From: Alteribacillus persepolensis
GTDB taxonomy: Bacteria > Bacillota > Bacilli > Bacillales > Marinococcaceae
NCBI RefSeq assembly: GCF_900099605.1
Contig: NZ_FNDK01000012.1
Span: forward strand, 1-64,000
Direction of reading: 5' to 3'
DNA: 64,000 nt
Below are positions 42,150 through 50,965 of this stretch, piece after piece. Position 1 is the first letter of the stretch, and every line of letters starts with the position of its first letter. The notes under the pieces were generated by a model. The model was given only the letters and a program-made list of their open reading frames with translations, was not told the origin of the DNA and did no database searches. A program made the translations under genes and the position numbers.

Positions 42150-42869
42150 TTACCAGTTAAAGAAATACTTTAAAGCTAACGTTATTGCTGTATAGCCAAG
42201 AGATCCCGCCAAAAAGGTCTTGAAATGAGCATTTTCTTCTGAAGGCAGTTCTTTTTTTAATACGTTTAAAATCATCGCTCCGGATATAAAAGCAAATACC
42301 ATTGCCAGCATATAGGAAGGAAGCGGCGCAAATACCCCAGTGATCCATCCAAAGGCAATTCCGACAGCAAGCACGTACCGTCCCAGCGATTCATAACGCT
42401 TGCTGTCCTCCCGCCACAAATCATGTGACACTGCCATAAAGTGCATTCCAACCGCCACTCCATAAAAAACAGCTTCGATCCCCTCAATATCTGAAGCAAA
42501 AATAATGTAGGAAATTAACATATTGTAAACTGCGAAAAACATAATTTGAATCCAGAAAAAATGTCCCTCTCCTTCTAAGTGTGTGTGCTGGGCCCGTTCA
42601 GCTGCTTTGTGCACCCCATAGAAAATTAACAAGCCAAACAGTCCTAATATGTATAACTCCGATTCCATCGTTAAGCCTTGCGTTTCTGCAAAACGCGCTT
42701 GTTCTTTATGCAGTGACGGAAGCACATAGACAAACACGTAGGAGACCGCTACACCTCCCGAAAAAGACAGCCACTTAAAACGCCCTACAGCTGAAGAGGA
42801 AATAAGTTTATTAGCAAATAACTGTACGCATAGATATACAACCACCAGCAATAGTGAATCCAATGTCAT
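42150..42869 (-). CDS. Polytopic membrane protein of unknown function
   Basis: 239 residues with seven or eight hydrophobic helices and internal polar loops (HTHLEGEGHFFW, SHDLWREDSKRYESLG). The helix arrangement with GVAVGMHFM and a C-terminal GAMILNVLKKELP recalls ZIP-type transporters, but the diagnostic metal motifs are not convincing. Start at ATG 42869 behind AAAGGAG. It ends 11 bp from the methionine gamma-lyase gene (convergent). Confidence 0.65.
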   Translation of the reverse strand: MTLDSLLLVVVYLCVQLFANKLISSSAVGRFKWLSFSGGVAVSYVFVYVLPSLHKEQARFAETQGLTMESELYILGLFGLLIFYGVHKAAERAQHTHLEGEGHFFWIQIMFFAVYNMLISYIIFASDIEGIEAVFYGVAVGMHFMAVSHDLWREDSKRYESLGRYVLAVGIAFGWITGVFAPLPSYMLAMVFAFISGAMILNVLKKELPSEENAHFKTFLAGSLGYTAITLALKYFFNW

Positions 42870-42965
42870 ATTCAGCTCTCCTTTGAAATACTCTTCTATG
42901 TTAGAGTTTCCCTGGATAACAAAAGAAAAAACCAACATAACATTCAACTTGTTTATTCTGCATAT

Positions 42966-42998
42966 AAAAGCTGCCATACGATCATTCGCATGGCAGCA
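42966..42998 (-). terminator. Terminator of the nasF-nirB-nirD operon
   Basis: GCTGCCAT/ATGGCAGC stem just after nirD with TTTTAT on the minus strand. Confidence 0.85.
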
Positions 42999-43003
42999 CT
43001 GCT

Positions 43004-43330
43004 TTAACTGAAATGTAAATATACTTCTTTATTTTTCACTTCGACGGGATATGTTTTTACACAACCTTCATCCGGCTCTTGCACCATCCCGGTCTTTACA
43101 CTGATTTTCCAATCATGAAGCGGGCAAAACACGTGATCCCCACTGACAATTCCTTGTGAAAGCGGCCCTTTTTTATGGGGGCAGCTGTTTTGAAGGGCAT
43201 TTATATGACCTTTATTTGTTTTAAACACAGCAATTGATTCACCGTTTACCATCACTTCTTTCGGTACACCTTCGATAAGGTCATCCACACGGCATAGGAA
43301 CACTTGCTTTTCTGTTTTGGTCGTTGGCAT
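43004..43330 (-). CDS. nirD: Nitrite reductase small subunit (Rieske protein)
   Basis: 108 residues with the [2Fe-2S] Rieske ligands in CPHKKGPLSQG and CPLHDWKI. It partners NirB in assimilatory NAD(P)H-dependent nitrite reduction to ammonium. 26 bp downstream of nirB. Confidence 0.95.
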   Translation of the reverse strand: MPTTKTEKQVFLCRVDDLIEGVPKEVMVNGESIAVFKTNKGHINALQNSCPHKKGPLSQGIVSGDHVFCPLHDWKISVKTGMVQEPDEGCVKTYPVEVKNKEVYLHFS

Positions 43331-43356
43331 ACTCTCACTTCCCTTTTGTCCAAGAA

Positions 43357-45789
43357 TTATCGCACAACCTCTAACTGTTTCTTTTCAAACAATTCTTTTT
43401 GCTTCGCCTCATTTTCAGAGATTTCAGTCCATGGATCCTCTGGCAGCGCACGCAGCGCTTTTTCCATATTTTCAATAAGCTGCTTGCGTTTTTCTGTATC
43501 ATCTAATACGACCGAGCGGATATGGTCCAGTCCTACTCGTTCCACCCAATGCGAGGTTCTTTCTAGGTAACGGGCATCTTCACGATAATACTGTAAAAAG
43601 GCACTGATATGGTGAAGCAATTCTTCTCCTGTTTCTACTTTACAGAACAAGTCACCACCTCTTAAATCCACACCGCCGTTCCCGCCGACATACATTTCCC
43701 AAGCCCCTTCGACGCCAACAATGCCGATATCCTTAATACCGGACTCTGCACAGTTTCTCGGACAAGCCGACACAGCCATCTTTACTTTGTGAGGTGTGTT
43801 CAAACGTTCGTATTTCTTTTCAATTTGAATTCCCATTCCAATAGAGTCCTGTGTTCCAAAACGGCAGAAATCCTCACCCACGCAAGTTTTTACTGTCCTA
43901 ATTGATTTAGCGTACGCATATCCTGAATTCATGCCTAACTCTTCCCAAACAGAAGGTAAATCTTCTTTATTCACGCCAAGCATATCAATTCGTTGGCCCC
44001 CCGTAACTTTTAACATCGGCACATCATATTTTTCGGCCGTGTCGGCAATTTTTCGAAGCTGGTCAGGGTCAGTTACCCCGCCGTACATACGCGGAACAAC
44101 AGAATACGTACCATCATTTTGGATATTGGCATGCATTCGTTCATTGATAAAGCGGGATGTATAATCATCTTCGTATTCTTCCGGCTGGTTTAAGCCAAGA
44201 TAATAGTTAATAGCCGGACGGCACTTCGAGCAGCCTTCTTCTGTCTCCCAGCCAAGTACATTCATCACTTCTCTTGTAAACGATAATTGTTTATCTTTGA
44301 TCACTTCAGAAACTTCGTCGTGAGAAAGATCAGTACATCCACATATCGGCTCTTTTTGACTTGCGACAGCTTCATCTCCCAGTGTTGCAGAAAGCAAATC
44401 AGATACAAGCGGTTTACAGCCCCCGCATGAGCGGCCGGCGTTGGTGTGCTTTGTCACATCAGCAACAGTCGCAAGCCCGTCATTGCGGATTGCTTCGACT
44501 ATTTCTCCTTTACAAACCCCGTTACAGTCACAAATCTGCTCATCTGCTGCCATTGACACAACAGAGCTTTCATCACTAGCGCCGTCAGCATTCTCGGATG
44601 GAAGAATGACCGCTTTGTTCATACCAGAAATGTCCTGCTCTTTTTTCATCATATCTAATAAACGAGGGGAATCAGATGTGTCTCCAAATAAAACAGCACC
44701 AACGACTGTATCATCTTGTACTACAACTTTCTTATATATGCCTTCAAACTCATCATGCACTCTGATAGCACGTGTCTGTTCATTATCTTGGAAGTGCCCG
44801 GCTGAAAATACATCCACACCAGAAACTTTCAGCTTGGTGTACGTGAGTGATCCTTTGTACCCCTCTGTCTCTTGATTACACAAATGATCAGCCAGCACGC
44901 TGCCTTGCTCATATAAAGGGGCAACTAAGCCATAAGCAATACCATTGTGTTCAGCACATTCTCCCACGGCATAAATATCTTTTGCACTCGTTTCCATGAA
45001 GTCATTCACCACAATGGCACGTTCTGTTTGCAGTCCCGCTTCACTCGCCAACTCAATATTAGGCCTGATTCCAACAGCCATAACGACTAAATCTGCTTCT
45101 AGGAAAGTACCGTCTTTAAACGTGACACCTTCTACTCTTTCTTTTCCATTTATCATTTCTGTGTGTTTATTCATGTGAAAGCGCATGCCTTGTGCTTCTA
45201 ATTCACGCTTTAGCATATCCGATGCCGGTGCATCGAGTTGTCGTTCCATTAAATAATCAAAAATATGGACCACATCAGTTTCCATATTTAAGTTCAACAA
45301 CCCGCGGGCTGCTTCAAGACCTAATAAACCACCGCCAATTACAACCGCTTTTTTATAATGCTTTGACGTTTCGACCATGGTTTCACAGTCTTTAATATCT
45401 CGAAAAGCAATCACCCCTTCTTTATCTGCACCTGGCAGCGGAAGCATAAATGGATTAGAGCCCGTGGCAAAAATTAAGTGGTCATAGTGACAAACAACGC
45501 CATTTTTGCTTTCTATTTTTTTGCGGCGCTTGTCTACTTTCACAACTGGATCGCCTGTATACAGGGTAATGCCATTTTTTTCATACCAATCATAATCATT
45601 TAAAATAATATCTTCGACACTGCTGTCTCCTTGTAATACAGAGGAAAGAGCAATTCGGTTATAGTTAGGATGCGGCTCTTCCCCAAATATTGTAATTTCA
45701 AATCGTTCAGGATCTCTTTTTAGTATTTCTTCGATGGCACGAATACCTGCCATTCCATTTCCGATAAGTACTAACTGTTCTTTTTGCAT
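43357..45789 (-). CDS. nirB: Nitrite reductase large subunit, NAD(P)H-dependent
   Basis: 810 residues. FAD/NAD-binding domain (LIGNGMAGIRAIEEIL; GGGLLGLEAARGL), two BFD-like [2Fe-2S] modules (CDCNGVCKG...CGGCKP; CGCTDLSH...CSKCRP), then the sulfite/nitrite reductase half with siroheme/[4Fe-4S] ligands CVGEDFCRFG and CPRNCAES. It reduces nitrite to ammonium with siroheme supplied by NasF. Ribosome site GGGAG. Confidence 0.96.
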   Translation of the reverse strand: MQKEQLVLIGNGMAGIRAIEEILKRDPERFEITIFGEEPHPNYNRIALSSVLQGDSSVEDIILNDYDWYEKNGITLYTGDPVVKVDKRRKKIESKNGVVCHYDHLIFATGSNPFMLPLPGADKEGVIAFRDIKDCETMVETSKHYKKAVVIGGGLLGLEAARGLLNLNMETDVVHIFDYLMERQLDAPASDMLKRELEAQGMRFHMNKHTEMINGKERVEGVTFKDGTFLEADLVVMAVGIRPNIELASEAGLQTERAIVVNDFMETSAKDIYAVGECAEHNGIAYGLVAPLYEQGSVLADHLCNQETEGYKGSLTYTKLKVSGVDVFSAGHFQDNEQTRAIRVHDEFEGIYKKVVVQDDTVVGAVLFGDTSDSPRLLDMMKKEQDISGMNKAVILPSENADGASDESSVVSMAADEQICDCNGVCKGEIVEAIRNDGLATVADVTKHTNAGRSCGGCKPLVSDLLSATLGDEAVASQKEPICGCTDLSHDEVSEVIKDKQLSFTREVMNVLGWETEEGCSKCRPAINYYLGLNQPEEYEDDYTSRFINERMHANIQNDGTYSVVPRMYGGVTDPDQLRKIADTAEKYDVPMLKVTGGQRIDMLGVNKEDLPSVWEELGMNSGYAYAKSIRTVKTCVGEDFCRFGTQDSIGMGIQIEKKYERLNTPHKVKMAVSACPRNCAESGIKDIGIVGVEGAWEMYVGGNGGVDLRGGDLFCKVETGEELLHHISAFLQYYREDARYLERTSHWVERVGLDHIRSVVLDDTEKRKQLIENMEKALRALPEDPWTEISENEAKQKELFEKKQLEVVR

Positions 45790-45815
45790 ATTGTTCTCCC
45801 ACTCCCTTTTTCTTG

Positions 45816-46964
45816 CTATACAATATTTCGAATTGGCTCATCCAGCAAAGATTCCATGAACATACTTGTATCAGCAAAAGGCGGCAGTACAATGCTTGGT
45901 ACATATCCATGACCATGCATAACCGCTTCCGCTTCTTTTCCTGCACATATAAAGGATGGAACCCTGTCTATTTCTATTTGGAATTCCTTTATCCAATTCA
46001 TGACTATTTGTGCTGACGTATGACCGTGCAGCAATACATGTGCAGTGTGGCCTTCTTCTAGCAGACGCCAAACAGCTTCCCGGCCACTATGTGACAAGTC
46101 GGTTGTTCCTAACACATACACATCGGCTCCTTCTTCTTTTAAGGCATGCATGTGTGCTTTCATATCTACATCATCTGACATTCCAATGATTCCATAACCT
46201 GTTAACGGCTTCTGCTCCACCCATTGCAGCGAATCATGCAGTTTTGTCACATCTCCTACAACAATCACAGCGGGGTTCTGCATGCCTCTCTCTTTCACTT
46301 TTGCTGCTATTTTATTTAAAGGGGCGGTTATCGAGCGCTGTCTGCCGTACGTTCCCCACTCCGTGACAAGGGTGCTTGTCTGTTCCGGCTTCCCATGTTT
46401 CACAAGTTCGTTTGCGATATAAGAAAGATTTTTCACCCCCATGTAAAATACGATCGTATCAACACCTTTCGCTAATTTCTCCCATTCGATTTCTGGTTTG
46501 CCATCCCGGCTTTTGCTGTGTCCTGTTACAATGGCAAAAGATCGGGAATGCTCTCGGTGCGTCAGCGGCACTCCAGTGTAAATAGCAGCTGCGCTTCCAG
46601 CTGTGATTCCTGGAACAATTTCATAGGGGATATGGTGTTTTGATACCGCTTCTGCCTCTTCACCAACTCTTCCAAATACAGCAGGGTCTCCTCCTTTTAA
46701 ACGAACGACTGTTTTTCCTTTTTTCGCTTGTATAACCAGCTCTTTCTGAATGTCGTGTTGACGCAGCGTATGTTGACACGGTTGTTTCCCGCAATAAATG
46801 AACGTTGCTTTACGATTTGCTTCTAATAATAAGGACGGGTGACTGAGACGGTCATAAACGATGACTTGCGCCGATTGCAGTGCTTTTAATCCTTTTAACG
46901 TAATTAATTCCGGATCGCCAGGGCCGGCCCCCACAAAATAAATTTTTCCCGCTTTCGCTTTCAT
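45816..46964 (-). CDS. nasF: Uroporphyrinogen-III C-methyltransferase with short HemD-like tail
   Basis: 382 residues. The SUMT domain (VGAGPGDPELITLKGL, VVRLKGGDPAVFGRVGEEAE, VVPGITAGSAAAIYTGVPLTHR) makes precorrin-2 for siroheme. The C-terminal ~130 residues resemble part of a HemD uroporphyrinogen-III synthase and are shorter than in B. subtilis NasF (483 aa), so that activity may be lost. First gene of the nirBD operon; a TnrA box lies upstream. Start ATG 46964 behind AAAGGTGG. Confidence 0.92.
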   Translation of the reverse strand: MKAKAGKIYFVGAGPGDPELITLKGLKALQSAQVIVYDRLSHPSLLLEANRKATFIYCGKQPCQHTLRQHDIQKELVIQAKKGKTVVRLKGGDPAVFGRVGEEAEAVSKHHIPYEIVPGITAGSAAAIYTGVPLTHREHSRSFAIVTGHSKSRDGKPEIEWEKLAKGVDTIVFYMGVKNLSYIANELVKHGKPEQTSTLVTEWGTYGRQRSITAPLNKIAAKVKERGMQNPAVIVVGDVTKLHDSLQWVEQKPLTGYGIIGMSDDVDMKAHMHALKEEGADVYVLGTTDLSHSGREAVWRLLEEGHTAHVLLHGHTSAQIVMNWIKEFQIEIDRVPSFICAGKEAEAVMHGHGYVPSIVLPPFADTSMFMESLLDEPIRNIV

Positions 46965-47046
46965 TCGTGTCGCCACCTTTTAAAAAGTCTGTATCAATGT
47001 AAGTTAATTTCATTTTAATAGCTGTCATGCTTTTTGTATCGAAGCA

Positions 47047-47063
47047 TGTGAGATTAGTTAACA
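47047..47063. promoter_or_regulatory. TnrA/GlnR box upstream of nasF-nirBD
   Basis: On the minus strand TGTTA-ACTAATC-TCACA, a perfect match to TGTNA-N7-TNACA, about 80 bp upstream of the nasF start. Confidence 0.8.
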
Positions 47064-47170
47064 TTATTTTTGCAGCAATGTGCCAAACCAGGTATGATGC
47101 TGCAAAATCCTTATATCTTGCATTCCTTAGAAAAAATCAGCCTGCCGACAGACCTTTTGTTTAAACGCAT

Positions 47171-47217
47171 AAACAAGCTGCCTTAGTCGTTCTGACAACA
47201 ACGAAGACAGCTTGTTT
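47171..47217. terminator. Hairpin after the nirC-cynS unit
   Basis: AAACAAGCTG/CAGCTTGTTT outer stem with more pairing inside (GTCGTT/AACGA). T tails are short, so strength is uncertain. Confidence 0.6.
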
Positions 47218-47252
47218 CTTTCATATGTCCGGCATGCACTAACAGCTGCCGC

Positions 47253-47714
47253 TTACCACTTTTATACGGTAAAAACTTTCCGTCCATTGTTATAGCAACT
47301 CGATCACCGTTTGGGTCTTCTTTTTTCTCTATATCTATTTTAAAATCAATAGCACTCATAATGCCGTCCCAAATTATTCATGGATTATTGCTTTTAACGT
47401 CGTGCCATACACTTGTGTTATTTCATGAAACCGATATATAAGTGGATTAACGGGCACTGCCCCCCCAATGATCCTTTTGTTGGTATTTCGGTTAAGAATG
47501 AGAAGACATCGTCGTTATCAATATGTAAACAATGCACCAAAGAGACTGCCTCTTCTTTACTCATAGCAGCTTGTCCTTGGATTGCTGCTACCCATACTTT
47601 ATTTCTTCCAACAACTTCAGCAAGATGCTCATACGCAACATGCTGTGATTTCTTGGCTTCCCATATCACATCTGCTGCATGCTTTCTTTCTTCTGACGTT
47701 TTGCTATAGCCCAT
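47253..47714 (-). pseudogene. cynS: Cyanase (cynS) pseudogene with four lesions
   Basis: The first ~85 codons are intact (MGYSKTSEERKHAADVIWEA ... [13 protein letters not shown]) and match the cyanase N-terminal domain. The rest needs repairs: a missing G in a G7 run (47460-47466), after which [20 protein letters not shown] continues in another frame; a TAA at 47374-47376 where cyanases have Glu (HEEFG); a missing G in GGG at 47368-47370, after which [18 protein letters not shown] follows; and a missing A at 47260-47263, after which the family ending KFLPYKKW-stop is restored at 47253. Cyanase turns cyanate plus bicarbonate into ammonia and CO2. It lies 22 bp after the FNT channel gene. Confidence 0.88.
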
Positions 47715-47736
47715 TGTGTATTCCTCCCCATATTTT

Positions 47737-48564
47737 TTACTGTGCTTTTTTCAAATCCTTAACCGCTGTTGTTTGCACTTCTGCTTGCTTTCCATGTGTA
47801 ACATACAGCGCTCCTCCTGCGAACACTGCTGCACTCACGAGGTTGCCTAAAAGAACCGGTATCTGATTCCACAACCACCAATCAGCTATCGTAACGTTTG
47901 CACCGAGCATCATGCCCGCTGGAATAACAAACATATTAACGACAGCATGTTCAAACCCTTGGCCAAAAAAGATAACAATCGGCAGCCACATCGCTGCAAT
48001 TTTTCCAATCGTTGATTTGGATGTCATCGCCATCACAGCACCTAGCGCCACCATCCAATTACAAAGAACTGCTTTTACAAATACCGTACCCATTCCGGCA
48101 CTTCCAAGGGCAGCGTATGCAATTGTTTTTGCTTCGGCTGTCGAAACAAGCTGATCTGCCATAGCACTTGTCCCTGTTCCAAATTGGGTAGTGGCGGCGG
48201 CATACAATGCTGCGTAAAGAATACTTCCGATCAAATGGCCGATAATCACCCAAAACCAGTTATAAAGCATACTGAATCGAGAAATTTCGCCATGCATGTT
48301 AGCGACAGGAAGCAGTGCAAAATTCCCCGTCACTAATTCCAAACCGAGCAAAATAATCATGACAAAACCGACCGGAAAGATAATTGCTCCTAACATGTCC
48401 ATTCCTGTTTGCAGATTGGCTGTAAATGCTAATGTCGTGGCGTACCCTAAAAAGACACCAGCTAATCCTCCTCGAATCAATAAATCCTTCACAGAAAGAC
48501 CGGCCTTTGCCTTTCCTGCTTGTATCATGCTCTCTATCACTTGCCGAGGCTGTATGCTATCCAT
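47737..48564 (-). CDS. nirC: Formate/nitrite (FNT) family channel
   Basis: 275 residues with six hydrophobic helices. FNT features include GGLAGVFLGYATTLAF, LELVTGNFALLP, CNWMVALGAVMA and GFEHAVVNMFVIPAGMM. With nasF-nirBD next door, nitrite uptake is the likely role; cyanate supply to the adjacent (now broken) cyanase is another possibility. Start at ATG 48564 behind GGAAGGGG. A TnrA box precedes it. Confidence 0.9.
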   Translation of the reverse strand: MDSIQPRQVIESMIQAGKAKAGLSVKDLLIRGGLAGVFLGYATTLAFTANLQTGMDMLGAIIFPVGFVMIILLGLELVTGNFALLPVANMHGEISRFSMLYNWFWVIIGHLIGSILYAALYAAATTQFGTGTSAMADQLVSTAEAKTIAYAALGSAGMGTVFVKAVLCNWMVALGAVMAMTSKSTIGKIAAMWLPIVIFFGQGFEHAVVNMFVIPAGMMLGANVTIADWWLWNQIPVLLGNLVSAAVFAGGALYVTHGKQAEVQTTAVKDLKKAQ

Positions 48565-48631
48565 AAACGTCCCCTTCCTATCGATTGTTATAGCTAGTAT
48601 AAAAAATAACTGCATCGTTTCACTTTATTTT

Positions 48632-48648
48632 TGTTAAGAAACTTCACA
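48632..48648. promoter_or_regulatory. TnrA/GlnR box upstream of nirC-cynS
   Basis: TGTTA-AGAAACT-TCACA, a perfect TGTNA-N7-TNACA match, 68 bp from the nirC start and between divergent genes. Confidence 0.8.
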
Positions 48649-48825
48649 CACTTTTTGAAACATATCGTTTCCCTGGCATTTGCTTCATGACATGAAGGTT
48701 TTATTATCCTCTCTCTTTTTCCTTGATGGACTCATACACTTTTGTTTTTCTTTTTAGTGATGATATACGCACAGTTGGAATAAATTTTAGATATATCGCA
48801 ATCCTAAAACACAAGGAGGCGGAAA

Positions 48826-49173
48826 ATGGCTGGATACTTGAAGCGTGTGATGGAAAAAACAAAAATGACGTTACAACAAGCTACCATGCTGTTTAAAGAA
48901 AAGGTGTATGATATCACAGGGACCACAACGGCTACGATTGATCAGTTATCTGCCTATATTCAGCGTCACCCTGACGTACAAATATCTAAAAGAACGTTGT
49001 TGGGAATGACATTTACGTTCTATCATTTACAAGTAGAAGGAATTCATTTTTATGTTGAAATGAGGGATGGATACCTTTTACAAATGGATGTCTATACATC
49101 GGAGCATGATATTGTTTCTTACCGCTCTTATCGTGATCAGCATGTAAAAAACATTCCTATCAAATTTCCTTAA
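48826..49173 (+). CDS. Protein of unknown function, 115 aa
   Basis: 115 residues, soluble, with a helical basic N-terminus (KRVMEKTKMTLQQATMLFKE) and a beta-rich C-terminal part (FTFYHLQVEGIHFYVEMRDGYLL). No family recognised. Strong ribosome site AAGGAGG. It is divergent from nirC and shares the region with the TnrA box. Confidence 0.75.
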   Translation: MAGYLKRVMEKTKMTLQQATMLFKEKVYDITGTTTATIDQLSAYIQRHPDVQISKRTLLGMTFTFYHLQVEGIHFYVEMRDGYLLQMDVYTSEHDIVSYRSYRDQHVKNIPIKFP

Positions 49174-49460
49174 CTTACTGCATGCACCAATAAAGAAAAG
49201 CGCAAGTGCCTTGAAAGAGGGACGTTCAGCTATGGGGAAGGAATTTCTGTAAGGAACCTCGGTAAGGTGCATCGGTAAGGTACTCCGGTAAGGTACTTCT
49301 ACTAAGAACGCACACTTCCTGTGTGCAACGTAGAAGTCACCACATCCTGTGGAAGCACGTCCTGTGGCAACGCTGAACCGATCCACATCGTGTGCGCCTG
49401 AGCGAGCAGACGCTTGCGCTGGACCATGAAAGCGCCAAATTTTTATACTTTTTATCTATT
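49174..49460. repeat. Intergenic mosaic with 13-bp tandem repeats and hairpins (region B)
   Basis: The element runs from AAGCGCAAGTGCCTTG (49198) to GACGCTTGCGCT (about 49409), which form inverted ends. Inside are three to four 13-bp units of the TCGGTAAGGTACT type (about 49236-49290), GCACACTTCCTGTGTGC, and repeated CCTGTGG motifs. AGCACGTCCTGTG is shared with region A. A repeat-family element rather than a gene. Confidence 0.65.
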
Positions 49461-49506
49461 AAAAAACCAGTTAACCTGACGTTCATTTCAGGTTAACTGG
49501 TTTTTT
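49461..49506. terminator. Terminator of thiD-thiM-thiE
   Basis: Perfect 19-bp stem (starts AAAAAACCAGTTAACC) with an 8-nt loop and A/T runs. Its right arm contains the last codons and stop of thiE. Confidence 0.95.
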
Positions 49507-50120
49507 AATAGACGTGCCGCTTGTTTAGGATCTTCATCCATACTAATGGATGAAATAACAGAAACACCATCTGCTCCGGCACGGATAACTTCTGAAGCAT
49601 TTTCTTTTTTTATACCGCCAATCCCTACAACAGGCAGGTCAATACCATTTTCTCGCAACTCTGTAATCGCACCTGGACCAATGGGGGACTTAGCGTCTGC
49701 TTTTGTGGTTGTCGAGAACATAGGTCCTGTTCCAATATAGTCCGCCCCTTGTTTTTGAGCTTGCGCCGCTTCATTAACTGTCTTGGCAGATACTCCCACA
49801 ATCATATAATCTGGACATTTTTTCCTGACTGCCTCGATTGACTCGTCATCTTGGCCGACATGAATTCCATCTGCCTGTAATTCCAAAGCAAGCTCTATAT
49901 CGTCATTTACGATAAAAGGAACACCATGCTTCCGGCAAATTGCTTGCATATCCCGAGCAGCCTGTTCTTTTTCCGCCCCTTCTAACGCCCCTTGGCCTTT
50001 TTCACGAAACTGAAAGCACGTCACTCCTCCTTCAATCGCGTTTGTTAACACACGAAGCGGTGAACCTGCACTATTGTTTGTACCCATAATAAAATAAAGC
50101 AGCAGCTGTTCTCTATTCAT
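49488..50120 (-). CDS. thiE: Thiamine-phosphate synthase
   Basis: 210 residues of the TIM-barrel ThiE family: CFQFREKG, VNDDIELALELQADGIHVGQDD, GVSAKTVNEA, GTGPMFSTTTKADA, VGIGGI. It joins HMP-PP and thiazole phosphate. The start ATG at 50120 overlaps the end of thiM by 8 bp. The last residues KNQLT are encoded inside the terminator stem. Confidence 0.96.
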   Translation of the reverse strand: MNREQLLLYFIMGTNNSAGSPLRVLTNAIEGGVTCFQFREKGQGALEGAEKEQAARDMQAICRKHGVPFIVNDDIELALELQADGIHVGQDDESIEAVRKKCPDYMIVGVSAKTVNEAAQAQKQGADYIGTGPMFSTTTKADAKSPIGPGAITELRENGIDLPVVGIGGIKKENASEVIRAGADGVSVISSISMDEDPKQAARLLKNQLT

Positions 50121-50952
50121 GCAAAGCACCCCCGCGATTCACAATTTCTCTTTCTATATGGAGCTGCTGTTTAAAATCGATTTCATCTATACGATAAAGC
50201 GCGTTCAATAGCTGTATTTGAAATGTACCAGGGCCTTGTCCATTTGTATATGCACTTGCTTTTTGCGCAGCAATGCCGTAATAACCTAATGCTGACGCAG
50301 CACCTTCCGTTAACTTGTCGGACACGCTGAGAAATGCAGCTATAACGGAACTAGCCAAACAACCTGTTCCAGTAACTTTAGACAGCATGGAATTCCCATT
50401 ATAAATGGTATACACATCGTGTTTATCAGCAACAGCATCTCTTTCACCAGTTACCGCTATCGCAGATGCTTGAACGTTTTTAGCAGCATAAACAGCAATG
50501 GACTCTACGTTATACTCTCCTCTTGATGCATCTACACCGCGAATATCACTGTCCAACCCTGCTATCGCAGAAATTTCTGCTGCATTTCCGCGAACGAGAG
50601 TAATCTTTAATTCATTTAACAGTTTATGAGCTGCATTGGTTCGATATATTGTTGCCCCTGCTCCTACTGGGTCCAAAACAACCGGTATTCCTTTTTCATT
50701 GGCTGCCCGTCCGGCCTTGGCCATCGCTTCTATCTGTGCATCATTCAACGTACCAAGATTTAACACAAGTGCATCAGCCTGTTTTGCCATTTCATCTGCT
50801 TCTTGTTCTGCATTAGCCATCACCGGACTTGCCCCCATCGCTAATAACCCATTGGCTGTGAAATTAGCAACTACTGTATTTGTAATATTGTGCACTAACG
50901 GCTTTTGTTCTCTTACTTGCTCTAACAGCCGACTGGCCTGTTTACTTCTCAA
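50113..50952 (-). CDS. thiM: Hydroxyethylthiazole kinase
   Basis: 279 residues. PLVHNITNTVVANFTANGLLA at the N-terminus, VLDPVGAGATIYR, RGNAAEISAIAG and KVTGTGCLASSVIAAF are diagnostic. It phosphorylates the thiazole moiety in salvage. TTG start behind GGGAGGAG. Confidence 0.96.
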   Translation of the reverse strand: MRSKQASRLLEQVREQKPLVHNITNTVVANFTANGLLAMGASPVMANAEQEADEMAKQADALVLNLGTLNDAQIEAMAKAGRAANEKGIPVVLDPVGAGATIYRTNAAHKLLNELKITLVRGNAAEISAIAGLDSDIRGVDASRGEYNVESIAVYAAKNVQASAIAVTGERDAVADKHDVYTIYNGNSMLSKVTGTGCLASSVIAAFLSVSDKLTEGAASALGYYGIAAQKASAYTNGQGPGTFQIQLLNALYRIDEIDFKQQLHIEREIVNRGGALHE

Positions 50953-50965
50953 GGCAGCTCCTCCC

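Noticed and set aside
47175-47365. A 58-codon reading frame ([15 protein letters not shown]...) that could be called a small gene
   Set aside because: It is the frameshifted C-terminal part of the cyanase pseudogene; the residues after KFLPYK are out-of-frame read-through.
49236-49290. Tandem 13-bp repeats considered as a CRISPR array
   Set aside because: Units are contiguous with no spacers and no cas genes are present.
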